A stretch of DNA of 64,000 nt, from the NCBI RefSeq assembly GCF_024347455.1, contig NZ_AP025484.1, forward strand, positions 558,001 to 622,000. Direction: 5' to 3'. Origin of the DNA: Vibrio echinoideorum. Its GTDB lineage: Bacteria; Pseudomonadota; Gammaproteobacteria; Enterobacterales; Vibrionaceae. Shown here in pieces: positions 45,588 to 55,035 of the stretch; the first letter of the stretch is position 1, and each line of letters starts with the position of its first letter. Both the position numbers and the translations under genes were made by a program. The notes under the pieces are model-generated. The model was not told where the DNA came from, made no database searches, and worked only from the letters and a program-made list of their open reading frames with translations.

Positions 45588-47411
45588 ATGTACAAATATG
45601 GACTATTCGCATTGTTGTTGAGCTTCTTAGCTCAAGCGCAACAAACACCGAGTCATTTGGAATGGCACAGTAATTGGAACGACCCAGTGTTTGCTTCTGA
45701 TGAGGCTAAGCGTGGAGGAACCTTACGTAGTTTCATGCCTAGCTTCCCGCAAACACTGCGTTCAGTTGGCCCTGATGCGAACTCTGGTATTCGTTTCTAT
45801 TTAATGGATGGCACACCTAAATTGGCACAACGTCATCCAAACACTGACAACTGGATTCCTCAATTGGCGAATGAATGGGCATTTGGAGACGATCACAAGA
45901 CAGTGTATTTCAAGCTGAATCCCGATGCGAAATGGTCTGACGGAGAGAACGTAACGGCTGATGACTACCTGTTTATGCTTACTTACTATCGCTCGAAAGA
46001 CATTATCGATCCTTGGTATAACGATTTTTTCCTTAACAGCATTACAGCTGTCCAAAAAATCGACAGCTACACCATCAGTATCACGATGGCAGAGCCAAAA
46101 AGTAATGATGAACTGATGGCGCTTATCAATATGCCGAGTCATGGCGTTCAACCTCGCCCACAGCACCATTTTTTTGATATTAATGACGAAAATCAGGATG
46201 GCATGGATGATAACTTCGTCCGTAAATACAACTTCAAATCAGAACCAACAACGTCGCCATATTACATTTCCAAAGTAAATAAAGGCCGAAGCATAACGTT
46301 TTCGCATGTTGGTGATAATTGGTGGGGCTACGGGAATAAATACTATAAGAATCGCTTTAATGTGGAAAAGCTTCGCATCAAGGTTATTCGCGATAGTGAT
46401 ATAGCCAGAAAGCACTTTGAAAAAGGAAAATTGGACACGTTTACGATGGTTCAACCTCAACTATGGCATGAGAAAACAAATTCAGAACCCTTTGCCAACG
46501 GCTATATTCAGAAATTTTGGGGTTTTAATCAAAGGCCTCAAGGCGCTGGTGGCTTATGGATTAATACCTCGATGCCATTGTTGAACAACATTAATGTTCG
46601 AAAAGGAATCACTTACGCTACGGATTTCGATGGCATGATCAAAAATGTATTAAGAGGTGATTATTCTAGGAAACCTCATGCTTTGGGGTTTGGACACGGT
46701 AAGTACGACTTAGAAGGCGCAGAGGCGCCACCATTCAGGCCTGAACTTGCTATTGGTTATTTTGAATCTGCAGGCTTCGATGCTATTGGTTCTGATGGCA
46801 TTCGTATGAATGATCAAGGTGTCCGCCTGAGCTTTAAGATCACCTATGGCTACAATATCTGGACACCAAGAATTGCCTACCTAAAAGAACAAGCCAAGTT
46901 AGCTGGCCTAGAGCTAGATCTCAACCTAGTAGATGGTTCTGCTGCGTTCAAATTTATTCTAGAGAAGAAGCATCAACTTGCTTTTTTAAATATGGGAGGA
47001 GGTGAGATACCGGCCTATAAAGAATATTTTCACTCGATCAATGCTAACCGTCCTCAAACAAACAGCCATACAAACTTCAGTTCGCCGGAGTTAGACGAAC
47101 AAATTGAGGCGTTCAGTTCGGAGTTTGATGTTGAAAGAAAACAACAACTATCTCATAGCATTCAAAGACAAATAAAAGAAGCTTACGTGATTGTACCTGG
47201 CTACATGGTGCCTTATACACGCGATGCTCATTGGCGTTGGCTTAAGTTTCCGTCTAACCCGATGACAAAGAAGACTGGTGCCATGTTCAATATTTTAGAT
47301 ACCAGTAATTTTTGGATAGATACCGACGTTAAAAAAGAGACTCTGGTGGCTTATAAAGAAGGTAAGGCGTATCCGCCAATCACTGTTATTGATGATCGAT
47401 ACAAACTCTAA
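45588..47411 (+). CDS. Peptide ABC transporter, solute-binding protein (YejA-like)
   Basis: 607 residues from ATG 45588 (AGGA 7 nt upstream). Signal peptide MYKYGLFALLLSFLAQA, then the family 5 domain (SHLEWHSNWNDPVFASDEAKRG; later KWSDGENVTADDYLFML). Periplasmic. Here the binding protein follows the permeases, unlike yejA, which comes first in its operon. Confidence 0.88.
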   Translation: MYKYGLFALLLSFLAQAQQTPSHLEWHSNWNDPVFASDEAKRGGTLRSFMPSFPQTLRSVGPDANSGIRFYLMDGTPKLAQRHPNTDNWIPQLANEWAFGDDHKTVYFKLNPDAKWSDGENVTADDYLFMLTYYRSKDIIDPWYNDFFLNSITAVQKIDSYTISITMAEPKSNDELMALINMPSHGVQPRPQHHFFDINDENQDGMDDNFVRKYNFKSEPTTSPYYISKVNKGRSITFSHVGDNWWGYGNKYYKNRFNVEKLRIKVIRDSDIARKHFEKGKLDTFTMVQPQLWHEKTNSEPFANGYIQKFWGFNQRPQGAGGLWINTSMPLLNNINVRKGITYATDFDGMIKNVLRGDYSRKPHALGFGHGKYDLEGAEAPPFRPELAIGYFESAGFDAIGSDGIRMNDQGVRLSFKITYGYNIWTPRIAYLKEQAKLAGLELDLNLVDGSAAFKFILEKKHQLAFLNMGGGEIPAYKEYFHSINANRPQTNSHTNFSSPELDEQIEAFSSEFDVERKQQLSHSIQRQIKEAYVIVPGYMVPYTRDAHWRWLKFPSNPMTKKTGAMFNILDTSNFWIDTDVKKETLVAYKEGKAYPPITVIDDRYKL

Positions 47412-47424
47412 GGGCCAATGATTA

Positions 47425-48294
47425 ATGAACCAAAATGTTGTGCTAAAAGTTCGTGACTTAGAAGCTGAATTCAGTACTGATGACGGCATTGTAAAAATAC
47501 TAAAAGGTGTGTCATTTGATGTGAAATCGGGGCAAACCTTAGGTTTAGTCGGAGAATCTGGAAGTGGGAAGAGCGTGACTTCGATGTCCATTATGGGTTT
47601 GCTACCAAAGCCTTATGGAAAGGTTACTGCGGGGCAGATAGTTTATCGCGATACGGATCTTACTAATGTACCTGAACACGAGATGCATAAAATGCGTGGA
47701 AATCGTATCTCAATCATTTTTCAAGATCCTATGACTGCCTTGAATCCTGTGCAGACTATCGGGAAACAGATTGTTGAAGTTCTTGATTTACACCATAGCC
47801 AGATGTCTAAGCCAGAAAAATTCGCTTATGCGATAGGTTTGCTTGAGAAAGTAGAAATTCCCATGCCTAAGCTTCGTTTCGAAGAGTACCCACATAGTCT
47901 ATCGGGTGGAATGCGACAAAGGGTCATGATTGCGATAGCGCTTGCTTGTAAGCCGGATATTTTAATATGTGATGAGCCTACGACAGCGTTAGATGTCACT
48001 GTTCAAGCTTCAATTTTGAAGTTGATAAGAGAGCTTCAAGACGAAACCGGGATGGCTGTGATCTTTATTACTCATGATTTGGGAGTCGTTGCGGAAATTT
48101 GCGATGAGGTTGCTGTGATGTATGACGGTCGTATTGTTGAGCATGCAGAGATTTTTGAGCTCTTTGATCATCCGCAACATCCTTATACGAAGAGGTTATT
48201 GAGTTTAATCCCTGACCTTAACGTTGAGCCAAAACAAACCATTCAAATTAACCCAATTGATTTGAATGAATTCCCAGAATATAAGGGGAGTTGA
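47425..48294 (+). CDS. Peptide ABC transporter, ATP-binding protein (DppD-like)
   Basis: 289 residues. Walker A GESGSGKSVTS, signature LSGGMRQR, Walker B LICDEP, and the C-terminal oligopeptide-transporter extension (HPQHPYTKRLLSLIPDL). In this operon the two ATPases are separate genes, not fused as in yejF. Confidence 0.92.
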   Translation: MNQNVVLKVRDLEAEFSTDDGIVKILKGVSFDVKSGQTLGLVGESGSGKSVTSMSIMGLLPKPYGKVTAGQIVYRDTDLTNVPEHEMHKMRGNRISIIFQDPMTALNPVQTIGKQIVEVLDLHHSQMSKPEKFAYAIGLLEKVEIPMPKLRFEEYPHSLSGGMRQRVMIAIALACKPDILICDEPTTALDVTVQASILKLIRELQDETGMAVIFITHDLGVVAEICDEVAVMYDGRIVEHAEIFELFDHPQHPYTKRLLSLIPDLNVEPKQTIQINPIDLNEFPEYKGS

Positions 48295-48296
48295 GC

Positions 48297-49130
48297 GTGT
48301 CAGAAGTCATTAGAATTGAAGGGTTGGAACAGCACTTTTTATCAGGTAAAGGTTTATTTAAGAAAGGCTACGTAATTAAAGCGGTCGATGGCGTTTCATT
48401 TTCAGTCAACCAAGGCGAGACATTGGGTTTAGTAGGAGAGTCTGGTTGTGGAAAAAGCACACTTGGCAGAACATTACTGAAACTTTATGAGCCGTCAGCA
48501 GGAAAAATCTTTTTTGAAGGTGTTGATATTACCCATTTCAGCACGAAAAAAATGCGCCCACTTCGTAGAGAAATGCAGATTGTATTTCAGGATCCTCTCG
48601 AGTCATTGAATCAGAGGCATACAGTAGGCGGCATACTTGAAGAACCTTTTATTATCCATGGTATTGGTTCAAAGAAAGAACGAAGGCAATGGGTTTTAGA
48701 TCTACTCGATAAGATCGGATTACCTCACTCCGCCGTAACCCGTTATCCGCACGAGTTTTCTGGAGGGCAAAGGCAGCGTATAGGCATAGCAAGAGCAATA
48801 GCATTAAAGCCAAAGTTATTGATTTGCGATGAGTCAGTATCGGCATTAGATGTTTCTGTTCAAGCACAGATATTGAACTTGTTATTAAAAATACAAAAAG
48901 AGATGAACCTTTCCATTATATTTATCTCGCACGACCTTTCGGTAGTTAAACACATTTCAGATAATGTAGTCGTGATGAAGAAAGGGAAAATAATTGAGTT
49001 TGGAAGTGTGGAAGATGTTTATAAAAATCCAAAAGAAGAATATACAAAGTCTCTGTTGTCTTCTATTCCAATAACGCACCCATCTCAGAGGAAGAAAATA
49101 ACAACAACGAAGTTAGCTAAGCAGGCTTAA
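48297..49130 (+). CDS. Peptide ABC transporter, ATP-binding protein (DppF-like)
   Basis: 277 residues if started at GTG 48297, which has AGGGGAG close upstream; TTG 48291 is possible. Walker A GESGCGKST, signature FSGGQRQR, Walker B LICDES (Ser in place of Pro after Glu is unusual but the catalytic Glu is kept), and KNPKEEYTKSLLSSIP at the end. Closes the importer operon. Confidence 0.9.
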   Translation: MSEVIRIEGLEQHFLSGKGLFKKGYVIKAVDGVSFSVNQGETLGLVGESGCGKSTLGRTLLKLYEPSAGKIFFEGVDITHFSTKKMRPLRREMQIVFQDPLESLNQRHTVGGILEEPFIIHGIGSKKERRQWVLDLLDKIGLPHSAVTRYPHEFSGGQRQRIGIARAIALKPKLLICDESVSALDVSVQAQILNLLLKIQKEMNLSIIFISHDLSVVKHISDNVVVMKKGKIIEFGSVEDVYKNPKEEYTKSLLSSIPITHPSQRKKITTTKLAKQA

Positions 49131-49220
49131 AAATAATTAGAAAAATGACTAAAACTATCAATCATAATTTGATTAGGCATAGATAGATATAATACGGAAG
49201 TAAAACTTAAGAAGGACAAT

Positions 49221-50060
49221 ATGAATAAGTCAATTATGTTGCCAGCGTTAATGCTGGTGGCGCCTTCGCTCGCCCTAGCAAATAATTTGCAAGATGAGTG
49301 GGAGTCCAAAAACAATGAAAATCCTTGGTCTGGATACATCAGTGCTGATTATTCTCGAAACGGATATGAAGACAGTGCGTCTTTAGCAAATCGTTCGGCT
49401 TCTGCAACGGGCGTTGTCCGATATTCGTTTTCAGACAAATCTCGACTCCAAGTTGTGGCGTCAGGTTATCACTTATCCGATGGTGATGAATATGGCACTA
49501 GAGGGCAGTTCTGGAACGATACATCCATTTCTTGGGGGCGTAATGGATTATTCAAACCAACTGATGGTTCATCACTGAGTGGTGAGGTGAGAGTAATATT
49601 GCCGACGTCCAAATGGTCAAGGAGGAACGATTTAACGTTAGGAACTAGGTTGAAAGTTAGGTGGAGCGCTCCATTCGATAATTAGATTGAGGGGCTTTCA
49701 TTGAGTAATACGTTATTACTTAGAAAGAACTTTCACGAATATAAAACAGCCGGTGGTAATCAACTTATTGAATACCAATTGAGCAGCCAATTTTCTCTTG
49801 ATTATGTTTTTGCAGAAGACTTCTATTTTAACATTTTCGTAATGCCTAGACAGTCATGGGATTATAGCGGAGGCACGTTTGATCCAACTCTATTACATGG
49901 TGAAGAGGTTGGTTACCAGATAACTAAAAGTGTCTCTATTTCTGCGGGCTTAACTAACGGTATTAGTTATTACAACCCAGAAAGAGGTTCAAATCCTCTT
50001 AATGATTTAGTCGATTTAAAGAAAACAACTTATTACGCAGTGCTTAACTATCAATTCTAA
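49221..50060 (+). pseudogene. Outer-membrane beta-barrel protein interrupted by an in-frame amber codon
   Basis: Signal peptide MNKSIMLPALMLVAPSLALA, then barrel-like strands. The frame ends at TAG 49683-49685, but the same frame continues without another stop to 50060 and ends YYAVLNYQF with the terminal Phe of an outer-membrane barrel. Ignoring the stop, it gives 279 residues of consistent beta pattern (GYISADYSRNGY, FHEYKTAGGNQLIEYQL). One nonsense change therefore splits an otherwise sound gene. It lies between the peptide importer and the metalloprotease gene, suggesting a porin or adhesin for that locus. Family not recognised; sequencing error and read-through are alternatives. Confidence 0.75.
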
Positions 50061-50132
50061 TATTGCTCCGTTCGCATTGAATTTAGATAGTTAGAAATAA
50101 AAATGTAATATAATTATAAATATAGGTAAATT

Positions 50133-53100
50133 ATGTTTAAACACGCAATTATCGCAGCAAGTATTGCCGCAATCCTCAGTGGGTGTGGGGCCGAAGATCG
50201 TGCCTATGACACCTATGAAAAACCAACCGAAGAGATTTCTGTTCAATCTTTAGATACGGAATCACTTTGGATGTACATGCCGTCGACTGGCGAAGCTCCT
50301 CGCTATGCTATGACTCAGCGTGGCTTTTTCCAAGGCGATCCAAAGTTAGTAACGCTTCGTTTTGATGAAACTAATGGTATTTATGTCGAAGAAGTTGATC
50401 GCGATAAGGTCAATGCGACAGATGAAAGTCGTTGGGATACGGAGATAAACCGTGCCCCTGTACTTAAAATTCCTGGAGAATTCCGCCAGTATCGTTGTGC
50501 TGAAAATAGCTACGGCGAGTGTACAAATAAAGAAGAAATCAACGCCGATGAAGACGTACCTTGGAGTCAGGCGACGCACTTTGTACCTAAGTATGAAGAG
50601 ATTAAATCACTATCTCAAGACACCATTAGAGCTTGGTATACCTCCAGTAATGTTACGGAATCTGCAGAGCCTCGTTTAATTTCATACGAATACGATCCTG
50701 AGGGTGGGGTAATTAACGTTGAAGTAGAACGAACCTTTACTGCAGAAGCGGAAGATCAATACCAGTTTGGTGGCGAGCTTAAAGACTTATCATTCAAAAC
50801 ACGTTTTTTCTATTCTCTTGTTAAGCTCGATAAGTTAGCAAGTGAAAATTACGAACCTATTTATTATCAAGGCCAAGACAGCGCATACTTTGGTTTTTTC
50901 AACGATAGCAAAGAAGTAAAAACTCACACTGGTGAAAGTAACGTACAGGGTTCTCGTTTTTCTTATATTAACCGATTCAATCCCGATTTAGAGTCGATCG
51001 ATTACTACTTAAGTGACAGCTACTTCGATGGTGGCAATGAAGCTTACCTGCAGCTTACGCTTGATACTATGAAAGAGGTAAATCAGTCATTAGAAGGCAC
51101 GGGTGTTCCTCGCATTAACATTGTTAATAGTGATAAAAAAGCGGGTGTGCAAACTGGTGACTTACGTTACAACGTATTCAACCTGATCGCGGATCCGGTA
51201 GACAACGGACTACTTGGCTATGGCCCCTCTGCGACTAACCCATTAACGGGTGAAATTATTCATGCGCATGTTAACCAATACTTAGGCGTTATTCGCTCAG
51301 CAAGTCGTCGTACATGGGATGACCTTGCGAAACGCTACAACCGCCAAGAAATTGCAAAAGTTGAGCCTGTTGTTAAAGCTACTAAAAGCAGTGCTTCACC
51401 ATCGAATGCTGAGCCGACCGAGATCGAATTATTCAACAAAATGATAGAGGAAGATCGAGGACCTTCGGTCAATGTTCCAGTGTTGAGTGAACGTGAAATT
51501 AATTTGGTGGGCAAAGATAATTTAGTCGATTCACTTCCTGAAGCCGATTTGGATTTCAAATACGATACCAGCAATCAAGATCTTGCATTGCAATCATTCT
51601 ATAAACGCCAAGATATGTTGAAGCGGTTCTCTGAGCAGAATGTATATAACGTTGATGCGATGTGGTTAAGTACCCAGTCAAAGGGCTTAGTGAAGGGCTT
51701 AGATTATGCCCAAGGTGGTTATTTTGCCGGCGCTGATCAAAGCAAAATGAAAACGTGGGAAGAGCTAACGTTTGATCAACAGAAGTTAGCAAGCCAAGCG
51801 ATTTCAAAGCATATGTTTAAATCTACATTGATTCATGAACTTGGGCATAACCTTGGCTTACGTCATAACTTTATGGGGTCAACGGACGAAAGCCATTTTT
51901 ATACAGAGGCTGAGCTTGCACAAAGCAAAATTGGGCACCTTGATAAGCCAGCGGCTTACAGTTCGATCATGGATTACGGTGCATCAATATTTGATGAACT
52001 GCTGACGTTTGGTAAGTACGACAAGGCCGCTTTACGTTTTGCTTATGCTCGTCAGGTTGAAACCAATGAGCTCATCGTTAACACAAATAGCGAGGGTGAT
52101 GATGTCTCTGTAGTGGATGCCACTGGAGCTCAAAAGCGTAAAGTCTATTCTTTGGCTGAGTATGACCGTCAGTTATCTAATGACTATAAGGTTTATCCAA
52201 CGGGTGTTATTGCACACTTGAGAGCTAACGCTGGTCAAAATGGTATTCCAGATTCGTTAGTGAGCTATCGCTATTGTACAGATGAACACACGACCACTAA
52301 CTTGTTATGTGATCGTTTTGATGAAGGTACAAGCCTTCAAGAAGCTACTGAGTTTAGAATTCAGCGATACAAAGATAGCTATGACACGGTTAACCAAAGA
52401 AATGGACGTGAGAGATTTGAACAGTACCATCAATATAATTACTTCTTATATCGAATGGGAGAGTTCCAACAAATTCGAGATATCGTTGAAAATGTTGGTG
52501 AAATTGACTTCATGTTTGCTCGTTACTTAGGCGCAAATACAACGAATAACAAAGGGCAAGTTTTCGAAGAAATAGCGGGAAACAACTGCGTGGATTTTCG
52601 AGGTAATGCTATTCCATTAGAGAATTTGTCTGCAGGTGTTCGTCCAATTTGTGATACCTACAATGCAGCTAATTTAGCGGCAGATTTCTTCTTAGAAGTG
52701 CTAACAGCACCAGATAAGGTGTGTGAGCTTGAAGAATTGAGTGGTGTGGATGGAGTCCCTAACCGCTATCGTTTCGCCAAGTTATCTGATCTTTGGTTAA
52801 CATACCAAGGCGGCATGTCGCAAAATCGTGATGTTCCAACCAGTTGCTTTGATGAGGAATTAGTTCAGATGTTAGCAAGCCAAGCTAACGAGATCGTCAT
52901 TCGTTCTGAAACTCGAGATGGAAAAGTGTGGGCGAGTTTAAAAGCGAATAACCCTTATCAAACATCGTCTTCTTCTGTTGATTTGTTAGGCGTATGGCCA
53001 GACAAACTGTTAGCAGCGCAGATGTTAGTTAAACGTGATACACCTTTCAAATCAACAGAGAATTCGAGCTTAGCGTTGGTTGATATGTCAGACAAAATTT

Positions 53101-54071
53101 CACATTTGTATACGTATCTATCCGACTTAACGGGTAGAGCAGAAGCTCGCCAAGCTGTTTTTGTTGATGGGAAAGGGGGTTACATAGAGACGGTTCTGAA
53201 GTACAAACAAGACATTACTGAAACAATTGAAGCGACGCCTTCATACCTGTGGCCAATGAAGCGTTATTTCTCAATGGGTGGTAATGAAGCATTTGTGTAT
53301 TGGACTGAGGGAGCCAGCCAAGATACGAAGGTGCCGTACTTTGGAACCTTATTGGCTAACCTAAATAAGTATAACCGTGCAAATGAATATGGTTTGAGTG
53401 ACTCTGTATCTGGGTTTAGCGACTCTATCCATGTCAACTATGCGAATAGTAGTTATGCCGACGAAGATGGGATTAACTTTACTTGGAAAGGGACAAATTA
53501 CTCGTTGAGTTCACGTAATACACTTGCAAATGCTTTAGCTTCACGAGCTTTGTATACAGAAGAACAGAAAGCGCGTGTAGAGAAACTGAACGGTTTGCCG
53601 TACCGAGTCCGTAACGCGCTATCTGTGTTTAAGAATACGCGAGATCGCAACGAAGCTCGTATTATTGCCGTCGGTGATAGAGAGGCGCTTATAGCTCTTC
53701 GAGATACCACAAGTTGGTTTATATTTAATCAGCAGTTTGAAAAATATGAAGTAGATGGTAAGAAATGTTTACGATTTAAAGTAGACGGAGAGTCCACTGA
53801 AGATCACATGAAACGTAAGTGTAACCCGCAATCTAGCTTAGAGACGGTAAAAAATAACTCGATTGGTAAATTCGAAGATGAAGATCACGATCGTATATTT
53901 AATTTGGCACAAATCTTTGGTGATCAGATAGCGGATAACAACACCAGTTCAACGAACGCTGCTCATAAAGAAGTGTACAACTATGACCCTGAAGAGTTAA
54001 GACTTTGGAGCACGAACGAATACACAAACTATCGTCGCGCATTTGAACAGTTTCCCGTTTACGATGACTAA
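50133..54071 (+). CDS. Zinc-dependent metalloprotease, lipoprotein
   Basis: 1312 residues. Lipoprotein signal MFKHAIIAASIAAILSGC, with the lipid-accepting Cys in the LSGC box. The zinc site is HELGHNLGLRH (His568, Glu569, His572, His578), a metzincin pattern HExxHxxGxxH, followed by the SIMDYG Met-turn. The surrounding region resembles the DUF5117/DUF4953 metalloprotease group. Likely anchored in the outer membrane, facing the periplasm or the surface. The C-terminal 600 residues are of unknown role. Context (importer and barrel before, two-component system after) suggests it breaks proteins to peptides for import. AGG precedes the ATG. Confidence 0.85.
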   Translation: MFKHAIIAASIAAILSGCGAEDRAYDTYEKPTEEISVQSLDTESLWMYMPSTGEAPRYAMTQRGFFQGDPKLVTLRFDETNGIYVEEVDRDKVNATDESRWDTEINRAPVLKIPGEFRQYRCAENSYGECTNKEEINADEDVPWSQATHFVPKYEEIKSLSQDTIRAWYTSSNVTESAEPRLISYEYDPEGGVINVEVERTFTAEAEDQYQFGGELKDLSFKTRFFYSLVKLDKLASENYEPIYYQGQDSAYFGFFNDSKEVKTHTGESNVQGSRFSYINRFNPDLESIDYYLSDSYFDGGNEAYLQLTLDTMKEVNQSLEGTGVPRINIVNSDKKAGVQTGDLRYNVFNLIADPVDNGLLGYGPSATNPLTGEIIHAHVNQYLGVIRSASRRTWDDLAKRYNRQEIAKVEPVVKATKSSASPSNAEPTEIELFNKMIEEDRGPSVNVPVLSEREINLVGKDNLVDSLPEADLDFKYDTSNQDLALQSFYKRQDMLKRFSEQNVYNVDAMWLSTQSKGLVKGLDYAQGGYFAGADQSKMKTWEELTFDQQKLASQAISKHMFKSTLIHELGHNLGLRHNFMGSTDESHFYTEAELAQSKIGHLDKPAAYSSIMDYGASIFDELLTFGKYDKAALRFAYARQVETNELIVNTNSEGDDVSVVDATGAQKRKVYSLAEYDRQLSNDYKVYPTGVIAHLRANAGQNGIPDSLVSYRYCTDEHTTTNLLCDRFDEGTSLQEATEFRIQRYKDSYDTVNQRNGRERFEQYHQYNYFLYRMGEFQQIRDIVENVGEIDFMFARYLGANTTNNKGQVFEEIAGNNCVDFRGNAIPLENLSAGVRPICDTYNAANLAADFFLEVLTAPDKVCELEELSGVDGVPNRYRFAKLSDLWLTYQGGMSQNRDVPTSCFDEELVQMLASQANEIVIRSETRDGKVWASLKANNPYQTSSSSVDLLGVWPDKLLAAQMLVKRDTPFKSTENSSLALVDMSDKISHLYTYLSDLTGRAEARQAVFVDGKGGYIETVLKYKQDITETIEATPSYLWPMKRYFSMGGNEAFVYWTEGASQDTKVPYFGTLLANLNKYNRANEYGLSDSVSGFSDSIHVNYANSSYADEDGINFTWKGTNYSLSSRNTLANALASRALYTEEQKARVEKLNGLPYRVRNALSVFKNTRDRNEARIIAVGDREALIALRDTTSWFIFNQQFEKYEVDGKKCLRFKVDGESTEDHMKRKCNPQSSLETVKNNSIGKFEDEDHDRIFNLAQIFGDQIADNNTSSTNAAHKEVYNYDPEELRLWSTNEYTNYRRAFEQFPVYDD

Positions 54072-54104
54072 ACAGGCAACGCTTAGCTAAACTCGTAAAT
54101 CGAA

Positions 54105-54136
54105 CCGATTACCTTGTTAAGGTAATCGGTTTTTTT
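54105..54136 (+). terminator. Rho-independent terminator after the metalloprotease gene
   Basis: CCGATTACCTT/AAGGTAATCGG, 11-bp perfect stem, 3-nt loop, then seven T. Confidence 0.93.
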
Positions 54137-54308
54137 GAGTATAAAATTAAGAGTATTCAATCTATTTTTAGCTGCATTATCTTTTATTTATATGTTATAT
54201 AGATGTTTTTGTTATTTTTATAAATAGAAGCTATGTAAAAAGAATGTGCTGAATTTTGATATAAAGAAGCGGTTCGCAAGCTAGCAGAAGGCATGGTGAA
54301 AAGGATTT

Positions 54309-55016
54309 ATGACCAACCCGAAACTCGTGATCGTAGAAGACGATCCCATCCTAAGAGAGATGTTACAGGATTACTTTGAAAGCCAATCTTTTGAAGTCGT
54401 CACTATTTCTGATGGAGCATTAGCATGTGAGCAAATTTTAACGATTCAGCCTGACATTGTGCTGTTAGATCTAATGCTCCCCGAGGTTGACGGGTTAACT
54501 ATTTGCAGGCAAGTTCGAAGTCAATTTAACGGGAAAATACTCATTCTGACAGCTAGTGATGATGATTTTGACCATGTTGCCGCATTAGAAACTGGCGCCG
54601 ATGACTTTATTAGCAAACCAATTCGTCAAAGAGTCTTACTTGCAAGAGTGAGAATGTTGTTGCGCCGCTCTCCTGAAAGTTCAATAAGCGCTGAGGTGAG
54701 TAGTAAAAATGAGTTGGTTTTTGGTAAGTTGAGTTTAAATCGAACGACTAAAAGTTGTAGACATGCAGATCAGGATATTTCAATTGCTGAAAGCGAATTT
54801 GAGCTACTTTGGTTGTTAGCGTCTTCTCCTGAGCAAGTACTTTCTCGTAACTTTCTTACTCAAGAATTGAGAGGTGTCGACTATGATGGTATTGACCGTT
54901 TTATCGACAACAAAATCGTAGTATTACGCAAGAAACTCAATGATATAACCATCCCACCTAAAAAGATCATTACTGTAAGAGGCAAAGGCTATTTGTTTGT
55001 ACCAGAACGTTGGTAA
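54309..55016 (+). CDS. Response regulator, OmpR/RstA type
   Basis: 235 residues. Receiver domain with acidic pair EDD (10-12), phospho-accepting Asp54 in VLLDLMLPE and Lys in FISKPI. A C-terminal winged helix follows (ESEFELLWLLASSPEQVLSRN and ITVRGKGYLFVPE). Forms a pair with the kinase 19 nt downstream. It follows the protease gene in the same direction but after a strong terminator, so it has its own promoter. A role in control of the peptide locus is inferred. Confidence 0.92.
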   Translation: MTNPKLVIVEDDPILREMLQDYFESQSFEVVTISDGALACEQILTIQPDIVLLDLMLPEVDGLTICRQVRSQFNGKILILTASDDDFDHVAALETGADDFISKPIRQRVLLARVRMLLRRSPESSISAEVSSKNELVFGKLSLNRTTKSCRHADQDISIAESEFELLWLLASSPEQVLSRNFLTQELRGVDYDGIDRFIDNKIVVLRKKLNDITIPPKKIITVRGKGYLFVPERW

Positions 55017-55035
55017 CGATAGCTGAATAAATAAT

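Noticed and set aside
37414..49130. Idea that the two peptide importers are a tandem duplication
   Set aside because: Gene order, ATPase organisation and sequences differ too much for a recent duplication.
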